A stretch of DNA of 39,191 bases. It comes from a virus. The notes beneath the pieces are model-generated. The model worked only from the letters and a program-made list of their open reading frames with translations. It was not told where the DNA came from and ran no database searches. The stretch is taken from the IMG/VR virus record IMGVR_UViG_3300030060_006439, positions 1 through 39,191 of that record; one strand, 5' to 3'. The translations under genes were made by a program, and so were the position numbers. This document shows positions 1-5,228 of the stretch, piece by piece; within the stretch, counting starts at the first letter, position 1; every line of letters starts with the position of its first letter.

Positions 1-57
1 TAGGCCTGTAAAGATAATAAATAGTTTTAACATATTATAGTTTTAGTTAAAAAATAA

Positions 58-153
58 TTAATCCCAATACATCTTTTTACCCACATTTTTCTTCTGTGGG
101 TTTAAGATGAAAAGATTTTTAAATGCCTTTAGTATTCTTTTAATTTTACTCAT
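58..153 (-). CDS. small basic protein of 31 aa, unknown function
   Basis: A 31-codon reading frame whose ATG lies inside the last codons of the DNA ligase gene, so the two overlap by 8 bases (ATGAGTAA), a coupling style used throughout this operon. The product is Lys-rich with a hydrophobic stretch (AFKNLFIL). A longer frame in the same phase runs back through the ligase gene, but that part is only its shadow. No family recognised. A 7-bp inverted repeat (ACCCACA/TGTGGGT, 79-101) lies within it. It could be a chance frame; the coupling is the main support. Bases 1-57 show nothing I can name. Confidence 0.4.
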   Translation of the reverse strand: MSKIKRILKAFKNLFILNPQKKNVGKKMYWD

Positions 154-1012
154 AGTCACGTATTGTTTTAAATAATGGATGTCTGTAGCTACCTGCTCTT
201 GTTCTTTCGAAGTACGTGAACGTAGCAGTCTTGCCAACCCAGTCTTGCATAGCTTTGAAGTTCTTCTGTAGCTTTTTAAAGTTATCCATGACTGGCATAC
301 CGAACCTGACACCATCACTGTCAACAGCAATGAACTTGCCGATTGTGCCACGTCTTTTGCCTTTGCCTTCGACCCAGCTTACAATTTTAGCTTCGGTATC
401 GCTGAAGTCTTTGAACTTCATAAGATCGTATGATCTACCGCATTTGTATGGACCATCTAGCCTGAGTATAGAGCCTTCGTAGCCTTTTTCTAAGAAGTCG
501 TTATGTATTTCTTTGGCTTTATCAAGGTTATGTACACCTCTTGACGGTACATATCTGATGTGCTTGCCATACATATCGCTGCATGTTAACTGATGCATAC
601 GCTTTTCATATCTGTTCATATCAGACTCGAGTAAGTTTAGCTTGTTGTTTACAGCCATGCAGTAATCATACACATGATATTGTATGAGCTTACGTGCCTC
701 TTTCCTGTCGTCTGGTGTTGGTTTTTGTTTTCTGACAAGAGATACTATCTTTTCGAAATTATCTCTTAGATCGTGATTATACAGCTCGCCATCGATTACA
801 AGCAATGGGTTTGCTTTGAATAAATCTTGTATAGCTTTTGTATACAAGTGTTGTACATTCATGAACTTTTTACCGTTACGAGAGTAACAGCCATCAGACT
901 TCATGATACATCTGATGCCATCTAGTTTAGGTTGTATAAATACTGGCTTGGACCAGTCAACTCGCTTGTTATCGAACTTGTGCGCGAGCATAGGTTTAAA
1001 GTGTGTCGTCAT
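146..1012 (-). CDS. ATP-dependent DNA ligase
   Basis: A nucleotidyltransferase that seals nicks in duplex DNA through a lysyl-AMP intermediate, needed for phage DNA replication and repair in the cytoplasm. All core motifs are visible in order: motif I KLDGIR with the adenylated Lys at residue 29, motif Ia SRNGKKF (44-50), motif III IDGELY (73-78), motif IV YEGSILR and motif V LMKFKDF. The last third matches an OB-fold domain (GTIGKF, then a C-terminal ATFTYFERT stretch). At 288 aa it is a minimal phage ligase with no N-terminal DNA-binding domain and no BRCT domain. The start overlaps the upstream gene by 17 bases. The lysine replaces the NAD+-ligase context, so this is the ATP-dependent class. 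Confidence 0.93.
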   Translation of the reverse strand: MTTHFKPMLAHKFDNKRVDWSKPVFIQPKLDGIRCIMKSDGCYSRNGKKFMNVQHLYTKAIQDLFKANPLLVIDGELYNHDLRDNFEKIVSLVRKQKPTPDDRKEARKLIQYHVYDYCMAVNNKLNLLESDMNRYEKRMHQLTCSDMYGKHIRYVPSRGVHNLDKAKEIHNDFLEKGYEGSILRLDGPYKCGRSYDLMKFKDFSDTEAKIVSWVEGKGKRRGTIGKFIAVDSDGVRFGMPVMDNFKKLQKNFKAMQDWVGKTATFTYFERTRAGSYRHPLFKTIRDYE

Positions 1013-1202
1013 ATTGTTTTAGTTTTTTTTCTTTGTTTTTAATTAATCGTATTAGTCGCTTTTGTCTTGCAAGTACAATGCTTGCTTTTTCGTATTCTTC
1101 TACATCTACGTATGCTTGTTCTATATCTTTTAGCCTGTCAATTTCCCATGCCATATCAGATATTTCAAGTCGTAATTGTAATTCATCAATGTTATCTTCC
1201 AT
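996..1202 (-). CDS. small coiled-coil protein with a UVR-like motif
   Basis: A 68-aa, charged, helical protein. Residues 26-60 (EQAYVDVEEYEKASIVLARQ and following) resemble the UVR motif of UvrB/UvrC and McsA, a helical hairpin used for protein-protein contact. The resemblance is by eye. Its end overlaps the ligase start by 17 bases, so it is probably co-translated with the ligase. The start is uncertain: the ATG at 1202 lies inside the promoter-like motif at 1188-1220, and an in-frame ATG at 1154 (residue 17) would begin downstream of that motif and still keep the UVR-like part. Confidence 0.65.
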   Translation of the reverse strand: MEDNIDELQLRLEISDMAWEIDRLKDIEQAYVDVEEYEKASIVLARQKRLIRLIKNKEKKLKQYDDTL

Positions 1203-1220
1203 ATATCGTATTTACATTGT
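1188..1220 (-). promoter_or_regulatory. copy of 33-bp phage promoter-like motif
   Basis: On the minus strand this reads ACAATGTAAATAC, ten bases, AGATAACATT. It is one of six same-strand copies with identical spacing. It begins right after the stop codon of the 165-aa gene and runs into the first codons of the 68-aa gene that leads to the ligase. The promoter role is inferred from position and conservation. Confidence 0.6.
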
Positions 1221-1718
1221 CTAATCATAACCTGACGGGTGTAGCATATCTTTAGCTACATACTGTTTCTCTTGTTGTGATCTAGTTTGTTTAGCAAAAT
1301 CTGTGTAGCTATACTTCTGATTACTATACTTTGCGAGTATTTTATCAGGTGTAAGTACAAACACATTTGCATTACAGTATTGATCATAGCAACTTACCCA
1401 CATATCTTTGTTATCACCTGTCCATATTACGTATGTATAGTTATGATCGATAACCTCTGGACCTTCATATAGGTAGCAACTGTCATAGTACATATCATGT
1501 ACAAGTTTAGCCGCAAGTCTAGTGCCGTCATTAATTGTTTGGTTAGCTAGTAACCAGTTAGCTATTTGTACGCCTTGCCACTCAGGATAACCATCGTGAT
1601 GCAAGTACATATTAACATAGCTATGTTCTGTTAGCAACTCAGGGTTTTGTGCAAAACCTAATTCGTGGTTGCTTGCGTAATCTCTTTCGATTACCATTGT
1701 CATATTTCTAGTGCTCAT
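1221..1718 (-). CDS. conserved phage hypothetical protein with an HHDGYPEW motif
   Basis: A 165-aa soluble protein beginning MSTRNMTMVI, with the segment YLHHDGYPEWQGVQIANWL near residues 38-56. A similar opening followed by a W/H-x-DGYP motif marks a widespread family of uncharacterised phage and bacterial proteins, which I recognise only by that pattern. No enzyme motif, membrane segment or signal peptide is visible. It overlaps the upstream 98-aa gene by 11 bases, so it belongs to the same leftward operon. Function unknown. Confidence 0.75.
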   Translation of the reverse strand: MSTRNMTMVIERDYASNHELGFAQNPELLTEHSYVNMYLHHDGYPEWQGVQIANWLLANQTINDGTRLAAKLVHDMYYDSCYLYEGPEVIDHNYTYVIWTGDNKDMWVSCYDQYCNANVFVLTPDKILAKYSNQKYSYTDFAKQTRSQQEKQYVAKDMLHPSGYD

Positions 1719-2004
1719 CTAATAATTGTTTAAATTTGTGTACTGTTATATCTTCATTGCAATAAGTATATACTGTTTCTTTGCCTTGTGTTACACACAA
1801 CTCTTTACTTTTGTTTTTTGTGCCAAGGTCTACGCATATATCTTTTTTGCAGTGCCAATAAACTTTCCATATAGACTCTAATGTTCTACGTGGATCGTCA
1901 GTGGTGCCAACTACGTGTTCATCTTCACAAGTAAATCTATACTTATATTTCTTTTTCTTGTATTGATTTTGCTTGATTAAATTACCTCTAGCGTCTATCT
2001 TCAT
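1708..2004 (-). CDS. hypothetical protein, 98 aa
   Basis: A Lys-rich N-terminus (YKKKKYKYRF) is followed by an acidic/polar region with four scattered cysteines and a C-terminal helix. The pattern DDPRRTLESIWKVYWHCKK suggests a small alpha/beta domain, but I do not recognise the family. The start codon overlaps the stop of the 52-aa upstream gene as ATGA (2001-2004), and the end overlaps the next gene by 11 bases. Both are signs of a real coupled gene. Confidence 0.65.
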   Translation of the reverse strand: MKIDARGNLIKQNQYKKKKYKYRFTCEDEHVVGTTDDPRRTLESIWKVYWHCKKDICVDLGTKNKSKELCVTQGKETVYTYCNEDITVHKFKQLLDEH

Positions 2005-2159
2005 TTCAAGCCGCTCTTCATATCTTTAATCATCTCGTGTATATCACTGTGGTAGTCGCCCCATTTATCTCTGTGTTCTTCATAGAAAGACTGTTCACAT
2101 CTTCTTTTCATATCGTCTTTTATTATCTCTAATAGACTTTGTAAGTGATCTGTTCTCAT
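2001..2159 (-). CDS. hypothetical protein, 52 aa
   Basis: A short helical protein rich in Asp, Glu, Lys and His, starting MRTDHLQSLLEIIKDDMKRR. It is coupled at both ends by ATGA overlaps: its start with the stop of the 102-aa gene (2156-2159), its stop with the start of the 98-aa gene (2001-2004). That double overlap is strong evidence for a real gene despite its length. No function can be proposed. Confidence 0.65.
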   Translation of the reverse strand: MRTDHLQSLLEIIKDDMKRRCEQSFYEEHRDKWGDYHSDIHEMIKDMKSGLK

Positions 2160-2464
2160 CTTTCTTCTTTAAATAATGCAGCGCCAAGCTTTGCATAGTT
2201 AATAATATCAGCAAATCTACTGTCAAGAGACTCTGCTTTCTTTACATTAGCATGGTTAACATGCGCAAATACACTGTTAACTTGCTTATCAAAGTATGTA
2301 GCCCATACCTTTAACGCGCTGGTATTCAGGCGTTTAGCTGTGCTTTTAAAATTATTTAACACATCATCATCCATCATAGTATATTCTGGGCCTTTATCAC
2401 CCATAATATTCTTAGCCATTAAATCAATAGCTTTATTTAGTTTGTTAAATTCTGCTTGTGTCAT
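2156..2464 (-). CDS. all-alpha phage protein, possibly MazG/Nmad-like
   Basis: A 102-aa, probably fully helical protein. The layout (an early KGPEYT segment, then LNNFKSTAKRL, a Trp in LKVWATYFDKQV, and a late FADIINYAKLGAALF helix) resembles small phage proteins of the all-alpha nucleotide-modification-associated or MazG-like type. Those typically show a K-x-x-Y, NF, W-x-x-x-x-x-K and D-x-x-N-Y pattern. This is by-eye resemblance only, and a catalytic role is not shown. It is coupled by ATGA overlaps to both neighbours. Confidence 0.7.
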   Translation of the reverse strand: MTQAEFNKLNKAIDLMAKNIMGDKGPEYTMMDDDVLNNFKSTAKRLNTSALKVWATYFDKQVNSVFAHVNHANVKKAESLDSRFADIINYAKLGAALFKEER

Positions 2465-2610
2465 GTTATTTTCTTGCCGTTTGGCATATCATTATATAAT
2501 TCTATTAGTGTATCTGTTTTTGCTTCTGCTATTAATCGTTCGACTTCTTGCTCGCCATAGTGCGCGCATAGTTCTTCGATCATAGCCTGTTCGTCTAGTA
2601 ATGCTTTCAT
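2461..2610 (-). CDS. hypothetical protein, 49 aa
   Basis: A short acidic helical protein starting MKALLDEQAMIEELCAHYGE. It starts 3 bases after the stop of the 72-aa upstream gene and ends in an ATGA overlap with the 102-aa gene. The Glu/Gln/Ala-rich composition suggests one or two amphipathic helices. Family not recognised; the packing supports a true gene. Confidence 0.6.
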   Translation of the reverse strand: MKALLDEQAMIEELCAHYGEQEVERLIAEAKTDTLIELYNDMPNGKKIT

Positions 2611-2613
2611 TCA

Positions 2614-2832
2614 TTAGTATTTAGTGTTAAACATTGTTTCAGGCCAGAGTACATCAGTTGATGATACATCACCAAATGCTCTGATCTGCTTAATATCGCC
2701 GATAGTTAGCTCGTTGTAGTATTGTGTAGACTTTAGTCTGTCAATAACACCGCTAACACTTACAGCGTACTTGTCACTGTTACTTTGTAACCTTGACTTA
2801 ATTTCTGGTTTTAGTTTTTGGTATAAATTCAT
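2614..2832 (-). CDS. small conserved phage-type protein, 72 aa
   Basis: It begins MNLYQKLKPEIKSRL and continues as a helical protein with a central ITIGDIKQI-like strand/helix. The MxLYQKLKPE opening recurs in short uncharacterised proteins of marine and Bacteroidetes phages, as I recall. It starts 3 bases downstream of the 33-bp promoter-like motif at 2836-2868, so it is likely the first gene of a sub-transcript and possibly leaderless. Function unknown. Confidence 0.65.
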   Translation of the reverse strand: MNLYQKLKPEIKSRLQSNSDKYAVSVSGVIDRLKSTQYYNELTIGDIKQIRAFGDVSSTDVLWPETMFNTKY

Positions 2833-2835
2833 ATT

Positions 2836-2868
2836 AATATTATCCGTTAGTAATCGTATTTAGATTGT
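2836..2868 (-). promoter_or_regulatory. copy of 33-bp phage promoter-like motif
   Basis: Minus strand ACAATCTAAATAC, ten bases, GGATAATATT, then AAT and the ATG of the 72-aa gene. The first half also encodes the last residues and stop of the upstream 68-aa gene, so promoter and coding sequence overlap. It has two differences from the consensus (C for G, G for A). Confidence 0.6.
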
Positions 2869-3053
2869 ATAACTTTTAATTCCTCTTCAATTTCCTCTCT
2901 GTGGTGAAGTATATCGTCACAGTAGGCTAACATATCTATCAGACCATTTCTTTCATACTCTGTTAGATCTTTATAATCGCCGTCATTTATGGCGTCCAAG
3001 CAGTCGCTCATAGCTTTACTTGTATTTTCGAATCTGCAATAACTCATATTCAT
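2847..3053 (-). CDS. conserved MSYCRFENT-type phage protein
   Basis: A 68-aa acidic protein starting MNMSYCRFENTSKAMSDCLD. The MSYCRFENT opening marks a small family of unknown function seen in many marine and Bacteroidetes phages (recognised by motif). The true start may be Met3, matching that family opening. The rest is helical with two more cysteines. Its 3' end contains half of the promoter-like motif for the next gene. It directly follows the tRNA-like region. Confidence 0.75.
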   Translation of the reverse strand: MNMSYCRFENTSKAMSDCLDAINDGDYKDLTEYERNGLIDMLAYCDDILHHREEIEEELKVIQSKYDY

Positions 3054-3055
3054 AG

Positions 3056-3174
3056 TGGTCAGTGAAGGAATCGAACCTTCATTGTTTTCAACACAAGATC
3101 TACTGTGTTTCCTGTAGGAGAGACTTAAACTCCCGACGCCATACCTGACCTGAGCTCGTCTTACATCCGCTTTA
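3056..3174 (-). ncRNA. tRNA-like structured region, possibly degenerate tRNA-Leu(UAA)
   Basis: The 3' part is convincing as tRNA: a T arm with stem GAAGG/CCTTC and loop TTCGATT (3064-3080), then ACTGACC plus discriminator A. GGTCAG at 3145-3150 could pair with CTGACC as an acceptor stem, but this leaves no room for a normal D arm. Another reading uses GACG/CGTC as the D stem, GGGAG-TTTAAGT-CTCTC as an anticodon arm with anticodon TAA (Leu), and AACACA/TGTGTT as a long variable arm, but the acceptor then pairs poorly. A third T-arm-like hairpin (GTAGG/CCTAT) lies near 3200. I read the 194-base gene gap 3054-3247 as a structured, possibly decayed tRNA cluster. Confidence 0.35.
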
Positions 3175-3247
3175 GTTACCTTATGTTACTCATAGGTGAT
3201 CAAACCTACCTAGTTATAAGGTGCAACAATGCGAGCTTATATATACA

Positions 3248-3469
3248 CTATACGTTTCTTAACATAGTGCCGTAACCTCTACGCTCGGTTAGCTTACGTA
3301 TACGTTTCGCCTGTGCTTTCGGCATAATTTGGATAGTGTTGCCGGTTTTGTGGTATGTGATAGCCACACAGCCATAAGGTTCAACGGTGGAACAGTCGAC
3401 GCAAGAGGTATACCCTAGTGCCAACCGTGCTTGAGGTATTATATTTTTAGTACATTTGTTACATATCAT
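3248..3469 (-). CDS. small zinc-ribbon protein, DksA/TraR-like C4 finger
   Basis: A 73-aa protein with a likely four-cysteine zinc site, Cys3-x2-Cys6 and Cys23-x2-Cys26, around the segment IPQARLALGYTSCVDC. The I-P-x-A-R-L-x-A-x-x-x-x-x-C-x-x-C arrangement is the C-terminal finger of DksA/TraR-type RNA polymerase-binding proteins. The coiled-coil tip those proteins need is absent, so a DksA-like activity is not shown. The basic C-terminus (KAQAKRIRKLTERR) could bind nucleic acid. It starts 3 bases downstream of the promoter-like motif at 3473-3505. Confidence 0.7.
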   Translation of the reverse strand: MICNKCTKNIIPQARLALGYTSCVDCSTVEPYGCVAITYHKTGNTIQIMPKAQAKRIRKLTERRGYGTMLRNV

Positions 3470-3472
3470 ATA

Positions 3473-3505
3473 AATATTATCTAATAGTTATCGTATTTAC
3501 GTTGT
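3473..3505 (-). promoter_or_regulatory. copy of 33-bp phage promoter-like motif
   Basis: Minus strand ACAACGTAAATAC, ten bases, AGATAATATT, then TAT and the ATG of the zinc-ribbon gene. The TAA within the motif is also the stop codon of the upstream 72-aa gene. The spacing is identical to the other copies. Confidence 0.6.
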
Positions 3506-3715
3506 AATTTTGTTAGTTAGTGTTACTACACCCATTTTAATTGCGACTCTTTTAGTCACAGCTTTCATTAGTGTATTATGAAGTTGCATGTAGTCTTTCT
3601 TAATTTCATAGCCATCAAGCGCCCAGTCGCACTGTCTGTTTATGTCTTTCATTATTTCTTCTGCAGTTTGATCTGCTATTCTTTCAAATTCTTGTATACT
3701 TAGTTTACTTAGCAT
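3497..3715 (-). CDS. hypothetical protein, 72 aa
   Basis: A mostly helical small protein (MLSKLSIQEFERIADQTAEE, then a Lys/Met-rich second half) with no recognisable domain. It overlaps the end of the 147-aa gene by 11 bases, and its stop codon is embedded in a promoter-like motif. A real gene on context, function unknown. Confidence 0.6.
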   Translation of the reverse strand: MLSKLSIQEFERIADQTAEEIMKDINRQCDWALDGYEIKKDYMQLHNTLMKAVTKRVAIKMGVVTLTNKITT

Positions 3716-4148
3716 AATTTTTTAAGTAATAGTTTAACATATAGTTTAGACTTACCATCATATTTAGATGTTTTTCGTACGCCATTTGCATATACTGTCT
3801 GCTTTCCATCCAGCTTTTCTTGCCGTCGCTACGCATTACCGTGTATTTATGTAGCCTGCTATATCTTCTATTTACAGGGTAAGGACACCATGCGCCATTA
3901 ATTTTTCTTACCATACCTGACTTATAAACCGCCATACGTAGTTTAGTTTTAGGTAATTTATCATCGCCATTATAAGCTCTCATTTGTTTACTGAAGCAAC
4001 TAACAGGAAACTCAAAAGCTCGAGTACCATTTAGTGCTTGTCTTCGTGAAGTTACTTCGCGTATATCATAACGTAGTAACATATTTCTAGCAAAAGCATC
4101 TTGTAGTGCTTGCTGTTCTTGTTCGTATTTAGTCATTGTTCCAGCCAT
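3705..4148 (-). CDS. hypothetical basic protein, 147 aa
   Basis: A basic, Tyr- and Met-rich protein with no motif I recognise. The middle contains a WCPYPVNRRYSRLHKY stretch and the C-terminus is helical. Two starts are possible: the ATG at 4148 or the in-frame ATG at 4136 (Met5). The latter gives a smaller overlap (8 rather than 20 bases) with the upstream 55-aa gene. It could be nucleic-acid binding from its charge, but nothing specific supports that. Confidence 0.65.
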   Translation of the reverse strand: MAGTMTKYEQEQQALQDAFARNMLLRYDIREVTSRRQALNGTRAFEFPVSCFSKQMRAYNGDDKLPKTKLRMAVYKSGMVRKINGAWCPYPVNRRYSRLHKYTVMRSDGKKSWMESRQYMQMAYEKHLNMMVSLNYMLNYYLKNYAK

Positions 4149-4296
4149 TTCTGTATTTAATTTTAAAGTAATCTTTTATTTCATTGCCGTGCTCATCATA
4201 TACACTGATAGCGTCGCCAAATAGTTCGTATAAATCTTTTTCTGTTGTACCTTTGCCACACTTTATGGTTTGGTACGCGTTGTATTGTACATTCAT
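4129..4296 (-). CDS. hypothetical protein, 55 aa
   Basis: A short mixed-charge protein starting MNVQYNAYQTIKCGKGTTEK, with a VYDEHGNEIKDYF segment suggesting a small beta hairpin. It lies 3 bases downstream of the promoter-like motif at 4300-4332 and overlaps the next gene by 8-20 bases. No family recognised. Confidence 0.6.
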   Translation of the reverse strand: MNVQYNAYQTIKCGKGTTEKDLYELFGDAISVYDEHGNEIKDYFKIKYRNGWNND

Positions 4297-4299
4297 ATT

Positions 4300-4332
4300 A
4301 ATGTTATCTTGTAGTATTCGTATTTACATTGT
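4300..4332 (-). promoter_or_regulatory. copy of 33-bp phage promoter-like motif
   Basis: Minus strand ACAATGTAAATAC, ten bases, AGATAACATT, then AAT and an ATG. The motif is inside the last codons of the 34-aa upstream gene and immediately precedes the 55-aa gene. It matches the consensus at every conserved position. Confidence 0.65.
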
Positions 4333-4408
4333 ATCTATTATCCCACTCGTCAATAATCATTTGTATTTGTTCACTAGTAAGTATAGTTATACGTTTTCTT
4401 TTTTCCAT
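4304..4408 (-). CDS. hypothetical micro-protein, 34 aa
   Basis: It begins MEKRKRITILTSEQIQMIID, basic at the start and Asn/Thr-rich at the end. It overlaps the upstream 38-aa gene by 22 bases, and its last ten codons coincide with a promoter-like motif. Being so short it could be spurious; continuity of the operon is the support. Confidence 0.45.
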   Translation of the reverse strand: MEKRKRITILTSEQIQMIIDEWDNRYNVNTNTTR

Positions 4409-4503
4409 TGTATATATTCTTTATATTCTTCAACAGTAATCCACTTATCTATCTCAGACAAGTAGATCATTCCATCAATTATATTACTATTAGTGACACC
4501 CAT
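4387..4503 (-). CDS. hypothetical micro-protein, 38 aa
   Basis: A short protein with a Trp-, Tyr- and Glu-rich second half (WITVEEYKEYIQWKK), likely one amphipathic helix. It overlaps the 27-aa upstream frame by 25 bases and the 34-aa downstream frame by 22. Function unknown; supported by packing only. Confidence 0.42.
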   Translation of the reverse strand: MGVTNSNIIDGMIYLSEIDKWITVEEYKEYIQWKKENV

Positions 4504-4562
4504 AATGTTAAAGTTAATAGTATTAAAAATAGTATATTTTCTATAGTTTCTTTTATATTCAT
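4479..4562 (-). CDS. single-span membrane micro-protein, 27 aa
   Basis: After a short charged start (MNIKETIENI), residues 11-27 are almost wholly hydrophobic (LFLILLTLTLW then VSLIVI), a plausible single transmembrane segment running to the C-terminus. It starts 5 bases after the stop of the 75-aa gene. It could act at the inner membrane, but AT-rich sequence readily produces such frames, so confidence is limited. Confidence 0.4.
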   Translation of the reverse strand: MNIKETIENILFLILLTLTLWVSLIVI

Positions 4563-4567
4563 AGTTA

Positions 4568-4795
4568 TTATTGTAATTGTTTACCTCTAAGTACTAATGG
4601 TATATTGTTAGTCGCAGTGTAACTCTTGTACTTTAGCCAACATGGTAAAGTAGTTAGTTTATCTTTCATTATCTCGAAAACTCTATCGTGATTGTAAGTA
4701 ATTTCGTGACCATCTTTGTTAGTAAAAGTTATGTTAGTGTTTGTATTAAGAAGACTTTTTCTTACAACAAATCTTTTAGAAGTTATAGTATTCAT
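4568..4795 (-). CDS. small conserved phage-type protein, 75 aa
   Basis: A compact protein with a beta-rich first half (TFTNKDGHEITY) and the C-terminal signature LPCWLKYKSYTATNNIP. The W-x-KYKSYT-x-x-x-x-IP pattern recurs in short uncharacterised marine phage proteins, as I recall. It has a 33-base leader after the promoter-like motif at 4829-4861. Function unknown. Confidence 0.7.
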   Translation of the reverse strand: MNTITSKRFVVRKSLLNTNTNITFTNKDGHEITYNHDRVFEIMKDKLTTLPCWLKYKSYTATNNIPLVLRGKQLQ

Positions 4796-4828
4796 AGTGT
4801 ATATATTTAATTGTTTAAGTTATTTATA

Positions 4829-4861
4829 AGTATTATCTTTTAGTTGTAGTATTTACATTGT
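4829..4861 (-). promoter_or_regulatory. copy of 33-bp phage promoter-like motif
   Basis: Minus strand ACAATGTAAATAC, ten bases, AGATAATACT. The ATG-TAA inside it forms the end of the upstream 37-aa frame. It lies 33 bases before the 75-aa gene, so this transcript would have a short leader. The preceding TTTACA makes an odd-length palindrome TTTACA-A-TGTAAA here. Confidence 0.62.
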
Positions 4862-4966
4862 AAAGTAGTGTATTTGTTTTACTGTAAATTTAGTAGTGAA
4901 AAGTATACCGCGCTTCGCCTTACTATCTAATAAAAAATATGTGGAAAATTGTAGTATATTTATCAT
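4853..4966 (-). CDS. hypothetical micro-protein, 37 aa
   Basis: A short basic protein starting MINILQFSTYFLLDSKAKRG. It sits 15 bases downstream of the rightmost minus-strand promoter-like motif, and its stop is embedded in the next copy, exactly the arrangement seen at the other motif-flanked genes. That positional logic is why I include it. It would be the first gene of the leftward operon. No function can be inferred. Confidence 0.45.
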   Translation of the reverse strand: MINILQFSTYFLLDSKAKRGILFTTKFTVKQIHYFTM

Positions 4967-4981
4967 TGTTTGTTAGTTGTA

Positions 4982-5014
4982 TATATTATCTACACATCGT
5001 CGTATATACATTGT
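4982..5014 (-). promoter_or_regulatory. copy of 33-bp phage promoter-like motif, head of leftward operon
   Basis: Minus strand ACAATGTATATAC, ten bases, AGATAATATA, with two changes from the consensus. It is the first copy from the divergent control region and is the likely origin of leftward transcription. On the minus strand an upstream run of seven T precedes it. Confidence 0.6.
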
Positions 5015-5054
5015 AAAAAAATTCATACAAATATATATATTAATAGTGGGGCCC

Positions 5055-5101
5055 ATTGTCATATTGTCATTTTTATTATACATTATATGACATATTGTCA
5101 T
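5055..5101. repeat. cluster of ATTGTCAT direct repeats and a TGACA/TGTCA inverted repeat
   Basis: ATTGTCAT occurs at 5055-5062, 5063-5070 and 5094-5101. The last copy forms a TGACATATTGTCA palindrome (5088-5100). With two further TGACA/TGTCA sites in the stem-loop at 5144-5188, this makes five related half-sites in about 130 bases between the divergent promoters. It is plausibly an operator cluster or part of a replication origin; the binding protein is unknown. Confidence 0.5.
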
Positions 5102-5143
5102 AGTGCAATACTCCAGTTCTAATTATCTCACTACTTTTTTATA

Positions 5144-5188
5144 GTGACATTAGCCCTATATAGTCTAATAATAAGGGGCTATTGTCAC
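5144..5188. repeat. 13-bp inverted repeat / stem-loop in divergent control region
   Basis: GTGACATTAGCCC (5144-5156) pairs with GGGCTATTGTCAC (5176-5188) with one T-T mismatch, enclosing a 19-base A/T-rich loop. No T-tract follows on either strand, so it is not a classical terminator. It sits just upstream of the rightward promoter-like motif and contains the TGACA/TGTCA half-sites, favouring an operator role. Confidence 0.5.
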
Positions 5189-5194
5189 CTTACT

Positions 5195-5218
5195 TAAATA
5201 CGAGTAGAAACCTGTAAT
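5195..5218 (+). promoter_or_regulatory. partial plus-strand copy of the phage promoter-like motif
   Basis: TAAATAC (5195-5201), exactly ten bases, then CTGTAAT (5212-5218). This is the same geometry as the minus-strand copies, though the ACAATG part is missing (TTAC-T instead). It ends ten bases before the ATG of the first rightward gene. It is the best candidate promoter for the whole structural operon, but weaker in sequence than the others. Confidence 0.42.
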
Positions 5219-5228
5219 TATTTCTAAT

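Noticed and set aside
79-101. ACCCACA/TGTGGGT hairpin as a terminator
   Set aside because: It lies within a coding frame and no T-tract follows it on the minus strand.
216-482. Plus-strand frame opposite the ligase gene
   Set aside because: A shadow of the ligase gene; no own signals, and the ligase motifs are complete on the minus strand.
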